Shown here: positions 19,729-32,926 of the stretch, in pieces
Layout: each line of letters begins with the position of its first letter
Numbering within the stretch: the stretch's first letter is position 1
DNA from: Musa acuminata AAA Group
Lineage: Eukaryota; Streptophyta; Magnoliopsida; Zingiberales; Musaceae
DNA length: 64,000 nt
NCBI RefSeq assembly: GCF_036884655.1
Contig: NC_088345.1
Coordinates: forward strand, 32,400,501 to 32,464,500
Direction: 5' to 3'
Notes under the pieces: generated by a model
What the model was told of the DNA's origin: nothing
Databases searched by the model: none
The model's input: only the letters and a program-made list of their open reading frames with translations
Made by a program: the position numbers and the translations under genes

Positions 19729-21213
19729 AAAATCATGTTGCGTCGGAGGAACATGTCAGAAGATTGGACGTCGGGCTAGTGGATCGGTTGATGTATCGAC
19801 AGAAGGCTTCGGGCTAAGAAGAGTGGAGATTGTACTAAAGATATCAGAGTTGCGGAGTCAACTGGCCGATTGGACAATAGGCCACAAGAGAGGATGATGT
19901 GCCGAAGAATCGGACGAAGCTTCGAGGGACTAATAACATGCCGGACAACTTGATTAATTGCTTAGGATTAATTGTCTCGATCGAAGTTTTATTTTAAGTG
20001 TGCAGGATTAACTACGATAGCTTGAAGACATAAAGCAAGTCTATTGGAGTCAAGTTCGATGGGCGTTTGAGAGTCCGCCAAAAGTCCAAAGAATCGTCGG
20101 AAGTGCTGTTGGAACTAACCGAGAAGGAATCGGGGACTTGCCGAAGTTTTCAGAAGTCCACCGGAAAGATCATCAGAGGTTCGCGGAGATCACCGAGAAG
20201 GTTCGACTACTTATCAAAGACTCGCTGAACTCACTACAAGATCGGGAGCCTATTGGGAGTTTGTCGGAAGAAATCCGAGGGTGTATCGGAAGTCCACCGG
20301 AAGATCGCCGGAAGGAAACTCGACGTTGCCGGTTAAAAACCTGCTTAGGACTATGTCTTAATTTCATAGTTTGCATATAATTAGAGTTAGGATTAATAGT
20401 TAATCCGATAACCTGGTTAAGGGCCAATTGGGCCCTAATATGAACTGGTTTGGGCCAAATTTGGAGCCCAACTAGTGACCCATAAGGATGGGCGGTGGCA
20501 CTGCTAGACTAGGCGATGGCACCGCCCAGAACCTGAAGGATCAGGTGGTGGTACCATCGGACTGGGCGATGGCACCGCCCAGCACCGAAAAGTCGGGCGG
20601 TGGCACCGCTAGTAAGCGCTCAATGTGACATTGACAGGCGGTGGCACCGCCAGCACCGAGAAACTCAAAAGTAATTCAAATTTGGAGCCTAAATTTGAAT
20701 CCTCTTAGGGCCTATAAATACCCCTCAATTCTCAACAGAGACAAGACCTTTTTGAGAAGTTAGAAATTGAAAAAAAGCTTTAGCAAAGTCTTGTTTTCAA
20801 TAGCTTAAGTGTTCACCTCCCTCTTTCTCTTTGAAAAATCTGTAAGAGTGTGAACCACTTGTAAAAAGGTTGTAAGAGGGGTATTTGGTCCTTTCCCTTC
20901 AAAGTGATTTGCTAGTAGAAGTTGGGAGCCTCATCGAAGAAGGCTTCTCAAGTGGATGTAGGTCATTTGGCCGAACCACCTTAAATTGCGGTGTTCCTTG
21001 AATGTGTGAGTGTTTAACTTTCTGAAACATTTATTTACTTAGCAGCAAACTTTCGATTTTCATCTCCTTTTTTTACTCGAGCTAGTTTTACTAAGTCATC
21101 CTTCGTCGAATCAAAATCTCTACATATTTACGAAATCAATTTCAAACTTACAAGTTTCAATCGGCTGCACTAATTCACCCCCCCCCCCCCTTAGTGCCGC
21201 TCCAATCTTAACA
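19729..21213 (+). repeat. Element E 3' LTR, 5'-truncated
   Basis: It begins inside the LTR at AAAATCATGTTGCG, which corresponds to about 110 bp into the 5' LTR, and ends CAATCTTAACA at 21213. TATA box CCTATAAATA at 20711-20720. A run of C (about 12) at 21179-21190 lies near the end. It keeps the roughly 190-bp segment missing from the 5' LTR. Confidence 0.88.
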
Positions 21214-21269
21214 TGAATGAATCTTCTCAAATCACAATGAGAATATAACATGCTCATCATGGAAACTTA
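21214..21269 (-). other. Element D internal remnant between E and F
   Basis: A 56-bp piece of D starting with the TGAAT duplication of E and ending with ACTTA, the duplication of F. It shows E and F hit D separately. Confidence 0.85.
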
Positions 21270-23357
21270 TGTTAGGATCAAGAGCACTAAGACGGGGGGG
21301 GGTGAATTAGTGCAGCGGAAATCTTTCAACAATAAAAAAACATTCGAACGATAAAAACGATTTCGGTGTGAAAGTCGATTCTAAGATTACTTTAACTTAA
21401 GATCAAGCGAGATGACGTTAAAGTCAATCTATGAAGGCAGTTTGCAGTTATGATGAAAACCAGAATATAAGCGCAAATTGAAATACGACGTTCGTACGAA
21501 GAAACTAATTTACGTCTAAATGCTGATTCGTAAATCACTTGATTAGGCGAGATGCAGTTTAAGCAAGGATATAAAGGTAGTTTGCAGTTATGATAGAAAT
21601 CAAAACGTAAACGCAAACTGAAATATGATGATCGTACGAAAAAATAGATTTACGTCTAAACGCTGATTCGGAAAGTGCAAAGCTTGAAACCCAATCGTAT
21701 ATGCGCAGAAAGCAGTAAGCTTTAGAGGAGGTTTGCAGTAAAGATAATATGCTCAAAGTAAATGCAAACCGAGATTTAGAGTGGTTCGGTCAATCTTGAC
21801 CTACTCCACTTTTGGCTTCCTCCACCGACGAGGTCACCGATGTCAACTAGAGGCCTTCCTTCAATAGGCGAAGGCCAACCACCCTTTTACAGTTTCACTC
21901 CTTTTGACGGGCTTAGGAGACAACCCTTACAGAATTTTCTCTCCTCTCTTTACAACTCAGAACTTGGAAGAAAAGAGGGAGAAGAACTTTTGGCCTTTAC
22001 AACAATTTTGAGCTCTAAAAATCACAGAACAAGATCAAGATTTCGGTGTATGTTATTGCTCTTTCAGTGCTGAATGGGTGGGGTATTTATAGGCCCCAAC
22101 CCAGTTCAAATTTGGAGCTCAAAACTGTCAATTCCCGGAATTCCGAGATCAGGTGGTTGCACCTCCTGACTGAAGCGATTGCACCACCTAGCAGAGCTCG
22201 AAGACTGAGCCTCTAGGCAGTGCTACCTCCTGTCAGGGGCGGTTGCACCTCCTGCCAGAGCTCGAAGACCGAGATCAGGCGGTGCAACCTCCTGACTGAG
22301 GCGGTTGTACCGCTCAGCCAATGCTCGGAGACCGAGCCCAAGCGGTGCCACCTCCTGTCTGGGGAGGTTGCACCGCCTAGTCTCGCTCGGAGACTGAGCC
22401 CAGGCGGTGCCACCTCCTGGCTAGGTTGGTTGCACCACCCAGTCTCACTCGGAGATTTAGCTCAGGCGGTGCTACCTCCTGGCTTGGGCGGTTGCACCTC
22501 CTGGTAGAAATCAGGGTTCGAATGGGTTGATCAATTCGGCCCAATTTGGGTTTTTCAGGGGCCCAATTGCCCCAAGATTAACTTAATGGGATCACCTCCC
22601 ATTTCCAACTTAATCATTGTGCTAACTACGATTTTTCCTAAGACATTTACTGCAACTTGCTCCGGTGCGTCAATCGCTTCTTCCGGCGAGCTTCCGTCGA
22701 ACTTCCGTCGATCATCCGATGAACCCTCGGTGATGCTCCTGCGGACTTCCGGCAAACTCCTGGACTTGCGACAATCCACTTGGCGAGTTTCGACGAGCTT
22801 CTTTGGCAAGCTCATGGACTTCTCGGATTTGTTCCTGTAGAACCTCCGACGACTGTCCGAACTTCCGTCGAACTCTCGAACTCCTAACGTGATCATTGTC
22901 TTGACTCCGGCGCAACTCCTACTACATGTCTTTCTTCAATCGTAGTTAATCCTGCACACTTAAAACAAAACTTCGATCAAGATAATTAATCCTAAGCAAT
23001 TAACCAAGTTGTCTGGCATGTCATTGGTCCCTCGACGCTTCGTCCGATTCTTCGACGCATCGTCCTCTCTCGCAGCCTATTGCCCAATCGGCCAGTTGAC
23101 TCCGCAACTCCGATATCCTTGGCACAATACCCGCTCTTCTTGGCCCGATGCCCGAGTCCACGGCCCGAAGCCTTCTGTCGATACGTCGACCGATCCACTG
23201 GCCCGACGTCCAATCTTCTAGCATGTTCCTCCGGCACAACATGATTTTCCTGCTTTAATTGTCTCATCCTGATCGAAGCATCCAGCGTCACTCAAAACGC
23301 AGATTAAATCATAAACATATATCAAGTGGTTTCATCATCAAAATACGAGATTCAACA
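21270..23357 (-). repeat. Element F 3' LTR (2088 bp)
   Basis: TGTTAGGATC at the left, ACGAGATTCAACA at the right. It holds a short, degenerate version of A's array (TTACGTCTAAA, GTAAACGCAAACTG motifs at 21400-21730), the GGTTCGGTCAATCTTGACC block (21784), TATA 22084-22093, a GGCGGTTGCACC/GGTGCCACC core (22145-22505) and the TCCGACGA-rich segment (22670-22890). Confidence 0.92.
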
Positions 23358-26221
23358 ATCTCCCCCTTTTTGATGATGACAACTACTTGATGACGGAGTT
23401 AACCTTAACTTCCGGAGTTTAAACAAACTCCCCCTATCAATATGCCATATTGATAGAATCTTGAATTCAAACTGAATTCAAGTCATTGCAATATTCATCA
23501 TGAATACTTGCAACACGTCATCATGAACTTATGCATAAACTTATGCATAACATGTCATATAATCAACATACTTCTCCCCCTTTGTCATCAACAAAAAGGA
23601 GAAGTACCACAATCAAGTGTTTGTGATATTGGTTCAACTCATTGCATGAAAAACATAATATCAAGTTTTATCATCATGCAAGTTTGCTATTATCAAATAT
23701 CAACATGTAAAATTGTGATGTAAGCTTTTGATATCATAACGCAAACATTTCAAGTGTTTATCAATTGTAGCATTTCATCACATGGTAAGATATCAACGCG
23801 TAAAATTATGATACAAGTTCTTGATATCTTAACACATGATGCAAACATGGCATAATGCAAATTTGGCAATCATAGCATCAATTCATATATCTCTTGATGA
23901 TGCAAGCATTACAAATATGGCAATCATATTAATTCATATATCTCTTGATAATGAAAGCATGGCATAATCATAGCATCAGTGTTCATAGCATCAATTCATA
24001 TATTTCTCCCCCTTTGTCATCAACAAAAAGGAGAACGATATAAGCAAATTTTAAGCATAAGTGCTTGTAATTATTCATGTCATAACTAAGTTCATATCAT
24101 TTTCCAACAGTGAGTGATAGGATATCAATTATACAAACATCTCAAAGAAAACATGACATGGAGATAGCTTTGAAAACTTCTTCCTTTTTATCTATTATTA
24201 TCTTTTTGCATGAAGGAGGAAGACTATTTGTGATACGTGCTATTTGTGAGTTTACTTCGAGTGAAGTTAGAATCAATGAGAGATTAAATCATGCTTCATT
24301 TTTACAAGGGTCAAGATATGTATGTGAAACAAATCCTTGCAAATAAAAACACTTTCATCCATATTCATCAAATCCATTTCTCAGAAAAAATATTTTTCAC
24401 ATGATATGTGTATGAGAGATGTATTTGCTAGTTGATTACATATGTCAAAAATCAATGATATGAACTAAACTTGATATGACATATGCTTGTTAAGTTCGGA
24501 AGAGAGTAAACTTGATATGTTAGGATCAAGAGAATCCGAAAATGAAATTTGACTCTTACTTGCATTCGGACAAGGTTTTGCTATAGATATTTAATTACAA
24601 TCATGAAGGTAAAGCATGCTTGTTATCATGGAAGTTTTGTATTCAAGCACATAATTTCCAAAATGGAATTGTGTAAAATCATTATGCCAATCAAGTGATT
24701 TGATCATTCAATCAAGAAAGTTTAAAAAATAATTTTAACACGTTCAATCATTAGGACGTATTTTTGCCATAGTTTTTCAAATACAATCATGAAGATAAGG
24801 CATGCTCATCATCATGGTAGTACGATGGCAAGTTTATAATTTTAAGACACGTAAGCTAGTAATTTTGAGATGTTCAAGAAAGCAACTCTTGCTTCTTGAA
24901 TTATAAGTTTTGCTACATGTGCAAGTTAACTTTTTGCTTCTACAAGATATCATTCCTTGGTGATGTTCAATATAGCAAGTTCTACATCATGCAAGCTAGT
25001 GAATCTTATAACATTTTAGAACATGCATAATCACCAAAGCATCATAAATTTTAATGATGTGCAAAATTACAAATTTTGCATGTTTGCATTTGTGCATCTT
25101 CAGATTTGTAAGATAGCACTTCTTGGTGATGTTCAAGATAGCAATTCCTTTTCTTTTGAGAAGTGTAATTATTTTCTTTCTCCTTTTTTTTGAATTATAT
25201 GAGCTAGCAAATTAGCTTTCAAGCATGTTTTGCTCCCCCTTTGTCATTGTCAAAAAGAAGGGAAAACCCTTTATCTTAATTTCTAAATTATGACAAAGGT
25301 AAATAGCATTGATGAAAATTCAAGTCTTGAATGTCAAAACAATTATTTTATCATGAATATTTCATCATTGCATGTATCATTATCATCATATATATTTTTA
25401 AAACATATAAACTCATTATTATATGATTCCAAATCATCATTCATTTTCAATTCATTCAATTTGACAAATCATGATCATGATGTTGATAAAACTCATTTCA
25501 AATTTAAATCATCAAAATCATTTTTATGGCTCACAAAATTTATAACATAAATAGATTTATGATTTCATTGATAATATATTTTTCCCCCTTTTTTTAAGTG
25601 TTTCATCTTAAGTAATCTATTTCATGTAAGCATGCCTTTTCATTTATGTCAAATGAAAACATGCATCAACATTTAGGATCGTAAAATGAATTTCATCATA
25701 AAACCATCAAGACCAATAAGTCACAAAACTCATCATGTATAACTTTAAAATCTCATGCATAAAATCATAAATCATGGTATCCAAACATTTAGTGTTTTTA
25801 TTACATCATTACGCATCATTGAGTATACAATCATCAAGCATGACACTTACACTATTTCATATAACCATGCCTATTTCATTTATGTCAAACATGCATCAGT
25901 TTTTAAAGCCATTGTTATTATCATGAAAATCGATAATCCATAATTATCAAGAATCATCATACATAATTTCAAAAATATATACTCATTAATCATAACTTCA
26001 AATTAAACATGATTTAATATACTCAAAATCGAGAAATAACAATGGACATCACCATGATACACATTATTACCTCTTAACCATGATTTCATATTTTCAATCA
26101 AAATCATTTTGTTTGTTTATCATAAAATATGCAATATTATCATTTTCGAAATTACTAGCATGATCATAATTTTTTTTAAACATTAATTCTAAACTAAAAA
26201 AGAAAATACATCATGAGAGCA
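23358..26221 (-). other. Element F: polypurine tract and long non-coding region
   Basis: Polypurine tract at 23359-23371, identical to that of A. Three copies of the hairpin module lie at 23574-23601, 24006-24033 and 25233-25260. The 24880-25230 part is dense in CAAGCTAGCAA / TTGCTTC-type motifs. The rest is rich in ATCAT/ATGAT words. No reading frame above about 86 codons and none with family resemblance. Confidence 0.75.
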
Positions 26222-27163
26222 TCAAGTAATTTCAAAATAATTCAAGAGAGTTGAGTTACTTACCTTGTAGTCGAAGCCCGTCAAAGCCCAATTCGCCGTT
26301 TTACCTTTGGAAGTTCTTGATTCATCCTTGGTTGCCTTCCTCTTCTTTGGCCTCTTCCTTCGTTCAAGTTCATTATCTATTTTAGATTTTTATTTAATAA
26401 ACTTATTAAGATTTAGTGTTCGAAGTTCAAGTTCATCATTGTCCTCATCACTTGAGTCATCGCTCAAGTGGTATTCATTTGTCCGGAGTTCCAAATCCTT
26501 CCTGTTCTTTGGAAGGTGACTTTGTTCATCATGTTCATCATGTGCATTGTGCACTATTTCATATGTCATCAACGAACCAATTAGTTCTTCAAGTGGTAAG
26601 TTGTTTAGGTTTTTAGCTTCGTGTATTGCAGTTACTTTTGAATCCCACTTCTTAGAAAGAGAACGCAAAATCTTGTTTACGAGTTCAAAATCCGAAAAAC
26701 ATTTTCCAAGAGCTCTTAAACTATTGACGACATCCGTGAAACGGGTGTACATATCGCCTATAGTCTCGCTTGGTTGCATTCGAAAAATCTCAAAATCATG
26801 CAATAAAATGTTAACTTTCAAGTCTTTGACTCTACTAGTTCCCTCGTGTGTGATTTCAAGTGTTCGCCAAATGTCAAAAGCCATTTTGCATGTAGAAATC
26901 TGAATGAACTCATTTTTGTCCAAAGCACAAAATAAGGCATTCATAGCCTTTGCGTTTAAAGAAAAATACTTCTTCTCCAAATCCGACCATTCATTCATCG
27001 GTTTAGAGGGAAGTTGAAAATCGTTTTCAACGATATTCCATAAATCCAAATTCATAGAAATCAAGAAAACTCTCATTCGAGTTTTCCAATAAATGTAGTC
27101 TAATCCGTTAAACAATGGTGGACGAAAAACCAATAAGCCCTCTTGAAAGCCATGAAGAGCCAT
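26222..27163 (-). pseudogene. gag: Element F gag, short type
   Basis: Starts MALHGFQEGLLVFRPPLFNG. The first 257 codons are open through the capsid region (WSDLEKKYFSLNAKAMNALF, SETIGDMYTRFTDVVNSLR, LEELIGSLMTYE) and an acidic DSSDEDNDELEL stretch. A stop follows LNLNKFIK, after which the frame resumes to a YFEIT end. No CCHC knuckle is present: that place reads RRKRPKKRKATKDES. At 26258-26266 the sense strand reads AAGGTAAGT, a good splice-donor match, inside the last codons. With one stop it could be near-functional or encode a truncated capsid. Confidence 0.88.
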
Positions 27164-27197
27164 TTCTCTCGGGTGTAAATCTGAAATAAGAAAAACC

Positions 27198-27211
27198 GGG
27201 CTGTGATACCA
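27198..27211 (-). promoter_or_regulatory. Primer binding site of element F
   Basis: Sense strand TGGTATCACAGCCC: one mismatch (C for G) against the usual TGGTATCAGAGC. Two bases separate it from the LTR. Confidence 0.9.
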
Positions 27212-27213
27212 AT

Positions 27214-29303
27214 TGTTAGGATCAAGAGCACAAAGAGGGGGGGGGGTGTGAATTAGTGCAGCGGAAATCTTTCAACAATAAAAAAATGTTCGAACGATAA
27301 AAACGATTTCGGTGTGAAAGCTGATTCTAAGATTACTTTAACTTAAGATCAAGCGAGATGACGTTAAAGTCAATCTATGAAGGCAGTTTGCAGTTATGAT
27401 GAAAACCAGAATATAAGCGCAAATTGAAATACGACGTTCATACGAAGAAACTAATTTACGTCTAAATGTTGATTCGTAAATCACTTGATTAGGCGAGATG
27501 CAGTTTAAGCAAGGATATAAAGGTAGTTTGCAGTTATGATAGAAATCAAAACGTAAACGCAAACTGAAATATGATGATCGTACGAAAAAATAGATTTACG
27601 TCTAAACGCTGATTCGGAAAGTGCAAAGCTTGAAACCCGATCGTATATGCGCAGAAAGCAGTAAGCTTTAGAGGAGGTTTGAAGTAAAGTTAATATGCTC
27701 AAAGTAAATGCAAACCGAGATTTAGAGTGGTTCGGTCAATCTTGACCTACTCCACTTTTGGCTTCCTCCACCGACGAGGTTGCCGACGTCAACTAGAGGC
27801 CTTCCTTCAATAGGCGAAGGCCAACCACCCTTTTATAGTTTCACTCCTTTTGACGGGCTTAGGAGACAACCCTTACAGAATTTTCTCTCCTCTCTTTACA
27901 GCTCAGAACTTAGAAGAAAAGAGGGAGAAGAACTTTTGGTCTTTACAACAATTTTGAGCTCTAAAAATCACAGAACAAGATCAAAATTTCGGTGTATGTT
28001 CATGCTCTTTCAGTGCTGAATGGGTGGGGTATTTATAGGCCCCAACCCAATTCAAATTTGGAGCTCAAAACTGTCAATTCCTGGAATTCCGGGATCAGGC
28101 GGTTGCACCTCCTGATTGGAGCGGTTGCACCGCCTGGCAAAGCTCGAAGACTGAGCCTCTAGGCGGTGCTACCTCCTATCAAGGGCGGTTGCACCTCCTG
28201 CCAAAGCTCGAAGACCGAGCTCTGGCGGTGCAACCTCCTGACTGAGGTAGTTGCACCGCTCAGCCAGTGCTCGGAGACCGAGCCCAGGTGGTGCCACCTC
28301 CTGTCAAGGGAGGTTGCACCGCCTAGTCTCGCTCGTAGACTGAGCCCAGGCGGTGCCACCTCCTGGCTGGGGCGGTTGCACCGCCCAGTCTCGCTCAGAG
28401 ACTTAGCCCAGGCGGTGCTACCTCCTGGCTTGGGCGGTTGCACCTCCCGGTAGAAATCAGGGTCCGAATGGGTTGATCCATTCGGCCCAATTTGGGTTTT
28501 TCAGGGGCCCAATTGCCCCAAGATTAAGTTAATGGGATCACCTCCCATTTCCAATTTAATCATTGTGCTAACTACGATTTTTCCTAAGACATTTACTGCA
28601 ACTTGCTCCGGTGCGTCAATCGCTTCTTCCAGCAAGCTTCCGGCGAACTTCCGTCGATCATCCGATGAACCCTCGGTGATGCTCTTGCGGACTTCCGACA
28701 AACTCCTGGACTTGCAACGATCCACTTGGCGAGTTCCGACGAGCTTCTTTGGCAAGCTCATGGACTTCTCGGATTTGTTCCCGCAGAACCTCCGACGACT
28801 GTCCGAACTTCCGTCGAACTCTCGAACTCCCAACATGATCATTATCTTGACTCCGGCGTAACTCCTACTACATGTCTTTCTTCCATCGTTGTTAATCCTG
28901 CACACTTAAAACAAAACTTCGATCGAGACAATTAATCCTAAGCAATTAACCAAGTTGTCCGGCATATCATTGGTCCCTCGACACTTCGTCCGATTCTTCG
29001 GCGCATCGTCCTCTCCTGTAGCCTATTGCCCAATCGACCAGTTGACTCTGCAACTCCGATATCCTTGGCACAATACCCGCTCTTCTTGGCCCGATGCCCG
29101 AGTCCACGGCCCAAAGCCTTCTGTCGACACGTCGACCGATCCACCGGCCCGACGTCCAATCTTCTGACATATTCCTCCGGCACAACATGATTTTCCTGCT
29201 TTAATTGTCTCATCTTGATCGAAGCATCCTACGTCACTCAAAATGCAGATTAAATCATAAACATATATCAAGTGGTTTCATCATCAAAATACGAGATTCA
29301 ACA
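27214..29303 (-). repeat. Element F 5' LTR (2090 bp)
   Basis: TGTTAGGATC at the PBS side, ACGAGATTCAACA outside. Same block order as the 3' LTR, with the TATA box at 28030-28039 and the GC-rich core at 28100-28450. The G-run near 27238 is at least nine bases. Confidence 0.92.
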
Positions 29304-31020
29304 ACTTATAACACCAAGGCACATAATTTTCAATATAGAATTTAAGTGAATGATCAAAGAATCAAGAAAGTCCGAAAACGAGATTTAATAAATTCATGCG
29401 TTTGGAAAAGTCAACATTCCTAATTCTCTTCTAATAAAATCAAATTGTTCTTCACTTAAAGGTTTTGTAAAAATATCGACCAATTGAAGTTTTATATCAA
29501 TAAACTCTAGATTACATCATGATTAGTGACATGATCTCATATAAAGTGATGCCTAGTGTCAATATATTTTGTTCTAGAGTGTTAAATGAGATTCTTTGTT
29601 AAACATATTACACTTGTGTTGTCACATTTAATGGGAATATTTTTAAGATGAATTTTATAATCTTCTAAGGTGTTTTTCATCCACACAACTTGTGCACAAC
29701 ATGCACTAGCTATAATATACTCAGTTTCGGTTGTTGATAGTTTAATTGAGTTTTGTTTCTTGGATGACCATGAAACAAGAGCATGTCCTAAAATCCGCAT
29801 GTTCCTGATGTGCTTTTTCTATCTAGTCTACATCTAGCAAAATCCGCATCAGCATAAGCAATTGACTCAAAATTCTCGAATTTTGGATATCATAATCCTA
29901 GATTTGTAGTTCCTTTAAGATATCTAAGTATTCTTTTAACTATTTTAAGATGAGATATATTAGGATTAGATTGAAACCTAGCACAAAGTCCAATACTAAA
30001 CATGATATCCGGTCTAGTTGTAGTGAGGTAAAGTAAACTTCATATTATACACCTATAAGTTTTTTTATCAAAGCTTTCTCCACTTTCATCAATTTCTAAC
30101 TTAGTGGAAGTGCTCATAGGAGTGTTAATAGCTTTTGAACTATCCATATTAAACCTTTTTAGCAAATCTAAAGCATATTTTGTTTGACTAATAAATGTGC
30201 AATTACTTAGTTATTTGATTTGTAAACCTAAAAAGAAGGTTAATTCTCCCATCAAACTTATTTCAAATTCAAGGCTCATACTTTTAGTAAAAGATTCACA
30301 AAGAGATTCGTTCGTAGAACCGAAGATAATATCATCAACATAAATTTGAACAATGAGAAAATTATTTTCAAATTTTTTTATAAACAATATAGTATCGACC
30401 TTGCCTTTAGAAAAATTATTTTCAATAAGAAATGAACTAAGTCTCTCATACCAAGCCCTTGGGGCTTGTTTTAAACCATAGAGAGCTTTAGTTAATTTAA
30501 ATGCATGATTAGGGAGACTATTATTCTCAAATCTGGGAGGTTGTTCAACATAAACTTCTTCAGAAATAAAGTCATTTAGAAAAGCACTTTTAACATCCAT
30601 TTGAAATAACTTAAAATTATTACTAATAACATAGGCAAGGAGCATCCTTATGGCTTCTAATCGAGCCACAGGAGCGAATGTTTCTTCGTAATCGATACCT
30701 TCTTCTTGGTTGAAACCTTTGGCTACTAATCTAGCCTTGTTTCTAACCACGATACCATATTCATCTTGCTTGTTTCTAAAGACCCATTTAGTACCAATAA
30801 CTAAATGGTCATTTGGCCTAGGAACAAGCTTCCACACCTCATTTCTCTCAAATTGATTTAACTCATCTTATATTGTGATAATCCATGAATCATCTTTCAT
30901 AGCTTCATCAATACATTTAGGTTCAATTTGGGAGAGAAAATCGGCATTGGCACAAAAATTTTTAAGAGAAGAATGTGTTTGAACCCCTTTAGATGTGTCT
31001 CTTATGATTAGACCACTTAA
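29304..31020 (-). pseudogene. pol: Element D pol remnant: reverse transcriptase and RNase H (Maximus/SIRE-type copia)
   Basis: The longest open piece (30211-30837, 208 codons) holds the [78 protein letters not shown] and the catalytic YVDD within [13 protein letters not shown]. Upstream, across a stop, are the lead-in EPKCIDEAMKDDSWII and [11 protein letters not shown]. Downstream, with frameshifts, come RYLKGT and the RNase H part (29582-29800: LVSWSSKKQNSIKLSTTETE). No integrase or protease is found: at about 31020 the sequence changes abruptly to non-coding DNA. This is the only pol of the long-LTR family in the window. Confidence 0.9.
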
Positions 31021-31782
31021 ATATTTCAATCATTTCAAGGCATATAAGCCATGAATACAAAGAGATCATGTCATAAAAGATAAGACCACTTAAATACCAA
31101 AAGACATGATTCATATAGTAAATCTCTTCTTTAAATAAAATACCAAGAAGAATCATAAGAGAATGATTAATGAAAAATCTTGATTCAAAGTAAATATTAA
31201 TTTATAAATATCAAGGAATCAAGATCATGATTTGGATAAAAATTTATTCAAATTTAAATCATCAAAATCATTTTCAAAGTCCAAGAGATTCGTAAAAATG
31301 ATACAAATAGATTCATCAAAATCAATAAGATAGAGAAAAAGAATTTTCAAGAAAAATGTTTTCCTCTTTTTAGTTGTTTCAATTCATATGATTTATTTCA
31401 TTTATGCCAAATAAAAATATGTATCATGTTTAAAGCGGAAAGTGTAAGATTTATTACGATAAAGATCAATAAGGCATAAATCACCAAAAAAAAAATCATT
31501 ACTTCAAATCATCATGCATAATTTCAAAAGATAAATTTATTAAGCATGATCATTATGCATCATTACATTATTTCATCAAATATGATTTCATAAGATGTTT
31601 TCAATAATACGAAAATCATTAAGATACACATTATCATTAAAACATCTAGCATGATTTAAGTCTAACATTTTGTTCCTTTATCATAACATATGTAATTTTT
31701 AAGATTATTTTCAAAATTACTAGATAAGCATGATTCCTAATTTTTTATATTTTTATTTATTAAATATATAATAACAAAATTA
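31021..31782 (-). other. Element D non-coding spacer between gag and pol remnant
   Basis: AT-rich sequence without frames, where protease and integrase would be expected. Part of it (about 31080-31160) closely resembles 37850-37920 (shared GATTCATATAGTAAATCTC), so it contains a family-specific spacer sequence that is also present beyond gag. Confidence 0.6.
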
Positions 31783-32218
31783 CTAGATAAGCATTTTGAT
31801 TATCTCATTATCGAATGCCATTGAGGCATAATTTGCCACCTCGCCTTTGTTGATTTTCTCCTCGTCTTCGGATGAGCTCGATTTGTCCCAAAGTGGTTCC
31901 CTCTTCTTGCGTTCATACCAAGTAGTTGCATTCTTTTTATTCTTTAATTTTTGTTTCATGAATTTTTTAAATTTCATAGTAAGGAGTTCAAGTTCACCAT
32001 CACTTGAGCATATGTTCGAGTGGTCTTCAATTGTTCTAAGTCTGAAATCCATCCTATTCTTTGGAAGGTGGTTCTCAAGTTCTTTACGTGCATTGTATGT
32101 CATTTCATAGGTCTTTAAAGACCCTATAAGTTCTTCAATTGGAAAATGGTTCAAGTTCTTTATTTCTTATATTGCCATTATTTTTTAATCCTAATTTTTA
32201 GAAAGCGATCGTAAAATC
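31783..32218 (-). pseudogene. gag: Element D gag, C-terminal part
   Basis: Frame with NHFPIEELIGSLKTYEM, NHLPKNRMDFRLRTIEDHS and an acidic SSEDEEKINKGEVANYASMA end. The knuckle site reads TTWYERKKREPLWDKSS: cysteines and histidine of the CCHC are lost or deleted. Element G is inserted at 32219, and the N-terminal part resumes at 37606. AAATC at 32214-32218 is G's target duplication. Confidence 0.85.
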
Positions 32219-32762
32219 TATTGGGAAAAACTTGTTAAAGCGGAATAATTCTTTTCCCTCCTTGTGTATCAAAATAGGTTCCTCATCAAAATGCCAACTT
32301 GATATCAAAATGTAAATATCAACCAGAATAGCATAAATAGTAGAGCAATAAATTAATCATATAGTGAGACCAAATTTTTAATGTGGACAATCCAATGCGG
32401 GAAAAACCACGGGACCATGGTCTACCTCAGACTTCCACTATCAATAGTAATGATAACATATTTACAATAAGTTTTCTCTAGAATAGCAAAAGGATCACAA
32501 GAACATCAAGAACATAGATCTTGGCTCGAGAATAGCATATCATCATCACATAAGATGTATCTCATCAAAAGAAGAATTCTATGACTCACAAAGTGGGTAT
32601 AGTAGGAAAGTACTTCATACATGATAAACTGCAGATCAACACTATTAGGATTGTAGAGCTTGTTGCAAGGATTTTTTGCATAAAATTTAGGCCAAAATTG
32701 ACAACGTTTGGCCACTAATCGTCAAGCAGAAAACTTAAAGTCTTATTCTTTCCCTCTCTATT

Positions 32763-32803
<41 letters not shown>

Positions 32804-32926
32804 GCTGTCATCGCTCGCTGTGCATGCTAATCTCTCTCATTCGCTACCCTTTTCTTTTGCCTTTTAATTAATGAATTTGGTTCAAAAGGCCCAATTGTCT
32901 AAGCCCACATATCGGTTGGACCCAAT
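32219..32926 (-). repeat. Element G 3' LTR (708 bp)
   Basis: Left edge TATTGGGAAAAAC (TG to TA), right edge GGTTGGACCCAATA (CA to TA). It carries a pure CT dinucleotide run at about 32767-32801 that is much shorter in the 5' LTR. The polypurine tract follows at the right (sense GGAGGGGTAGAAT). Confidence 0.9.

Larger units (their letters stand above)
16976..21213 (+). mobile_element. Element E: gag-only copia-type retrotransposon
   Basis: A 4.24-kb element on the plus strand: 5' LTR 16976-18382, PBS 18385-18398, degenerate gag 18433-19380, short tail, 3' LTR 19729-21213. TGAAT flanks both sides (16971-16975 and 21214-21218). No pol and no polypurine tract remain. The tail and the first part of the 3' LTR (about 110 bp) are missing at 19729, probably one deletion. 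It lies in D's tail, in the opposite direction to D. Confidence 0.92.
21270..29303 (-). mobile_element. Element F: gag-only copia-type retrotransposon
   Basis: An 8.03-kb element in minus orientation: 3' LTR 21270-23357, polypurine tract 23359-23371, non-coding 23372-26221, gag 26222-27163, PBS 27198-27211, 5' LTR 27214-29303. ACTTA flanks both sides (21265-21269, 29304-29308). The LTRs share layout and length (2088 and 2090 bp) but differ at many more positions than those of A, so F is older. It has no pol. The 2.8-kb region downstream of gag is non-coding. Confidence 0.93.

Noticed and set aside
32767..32801. CT dinucleotide run as a regulatory element
   Set aside because: A plain microsatellite in one LTR of G, much shorter in the partner LTR.
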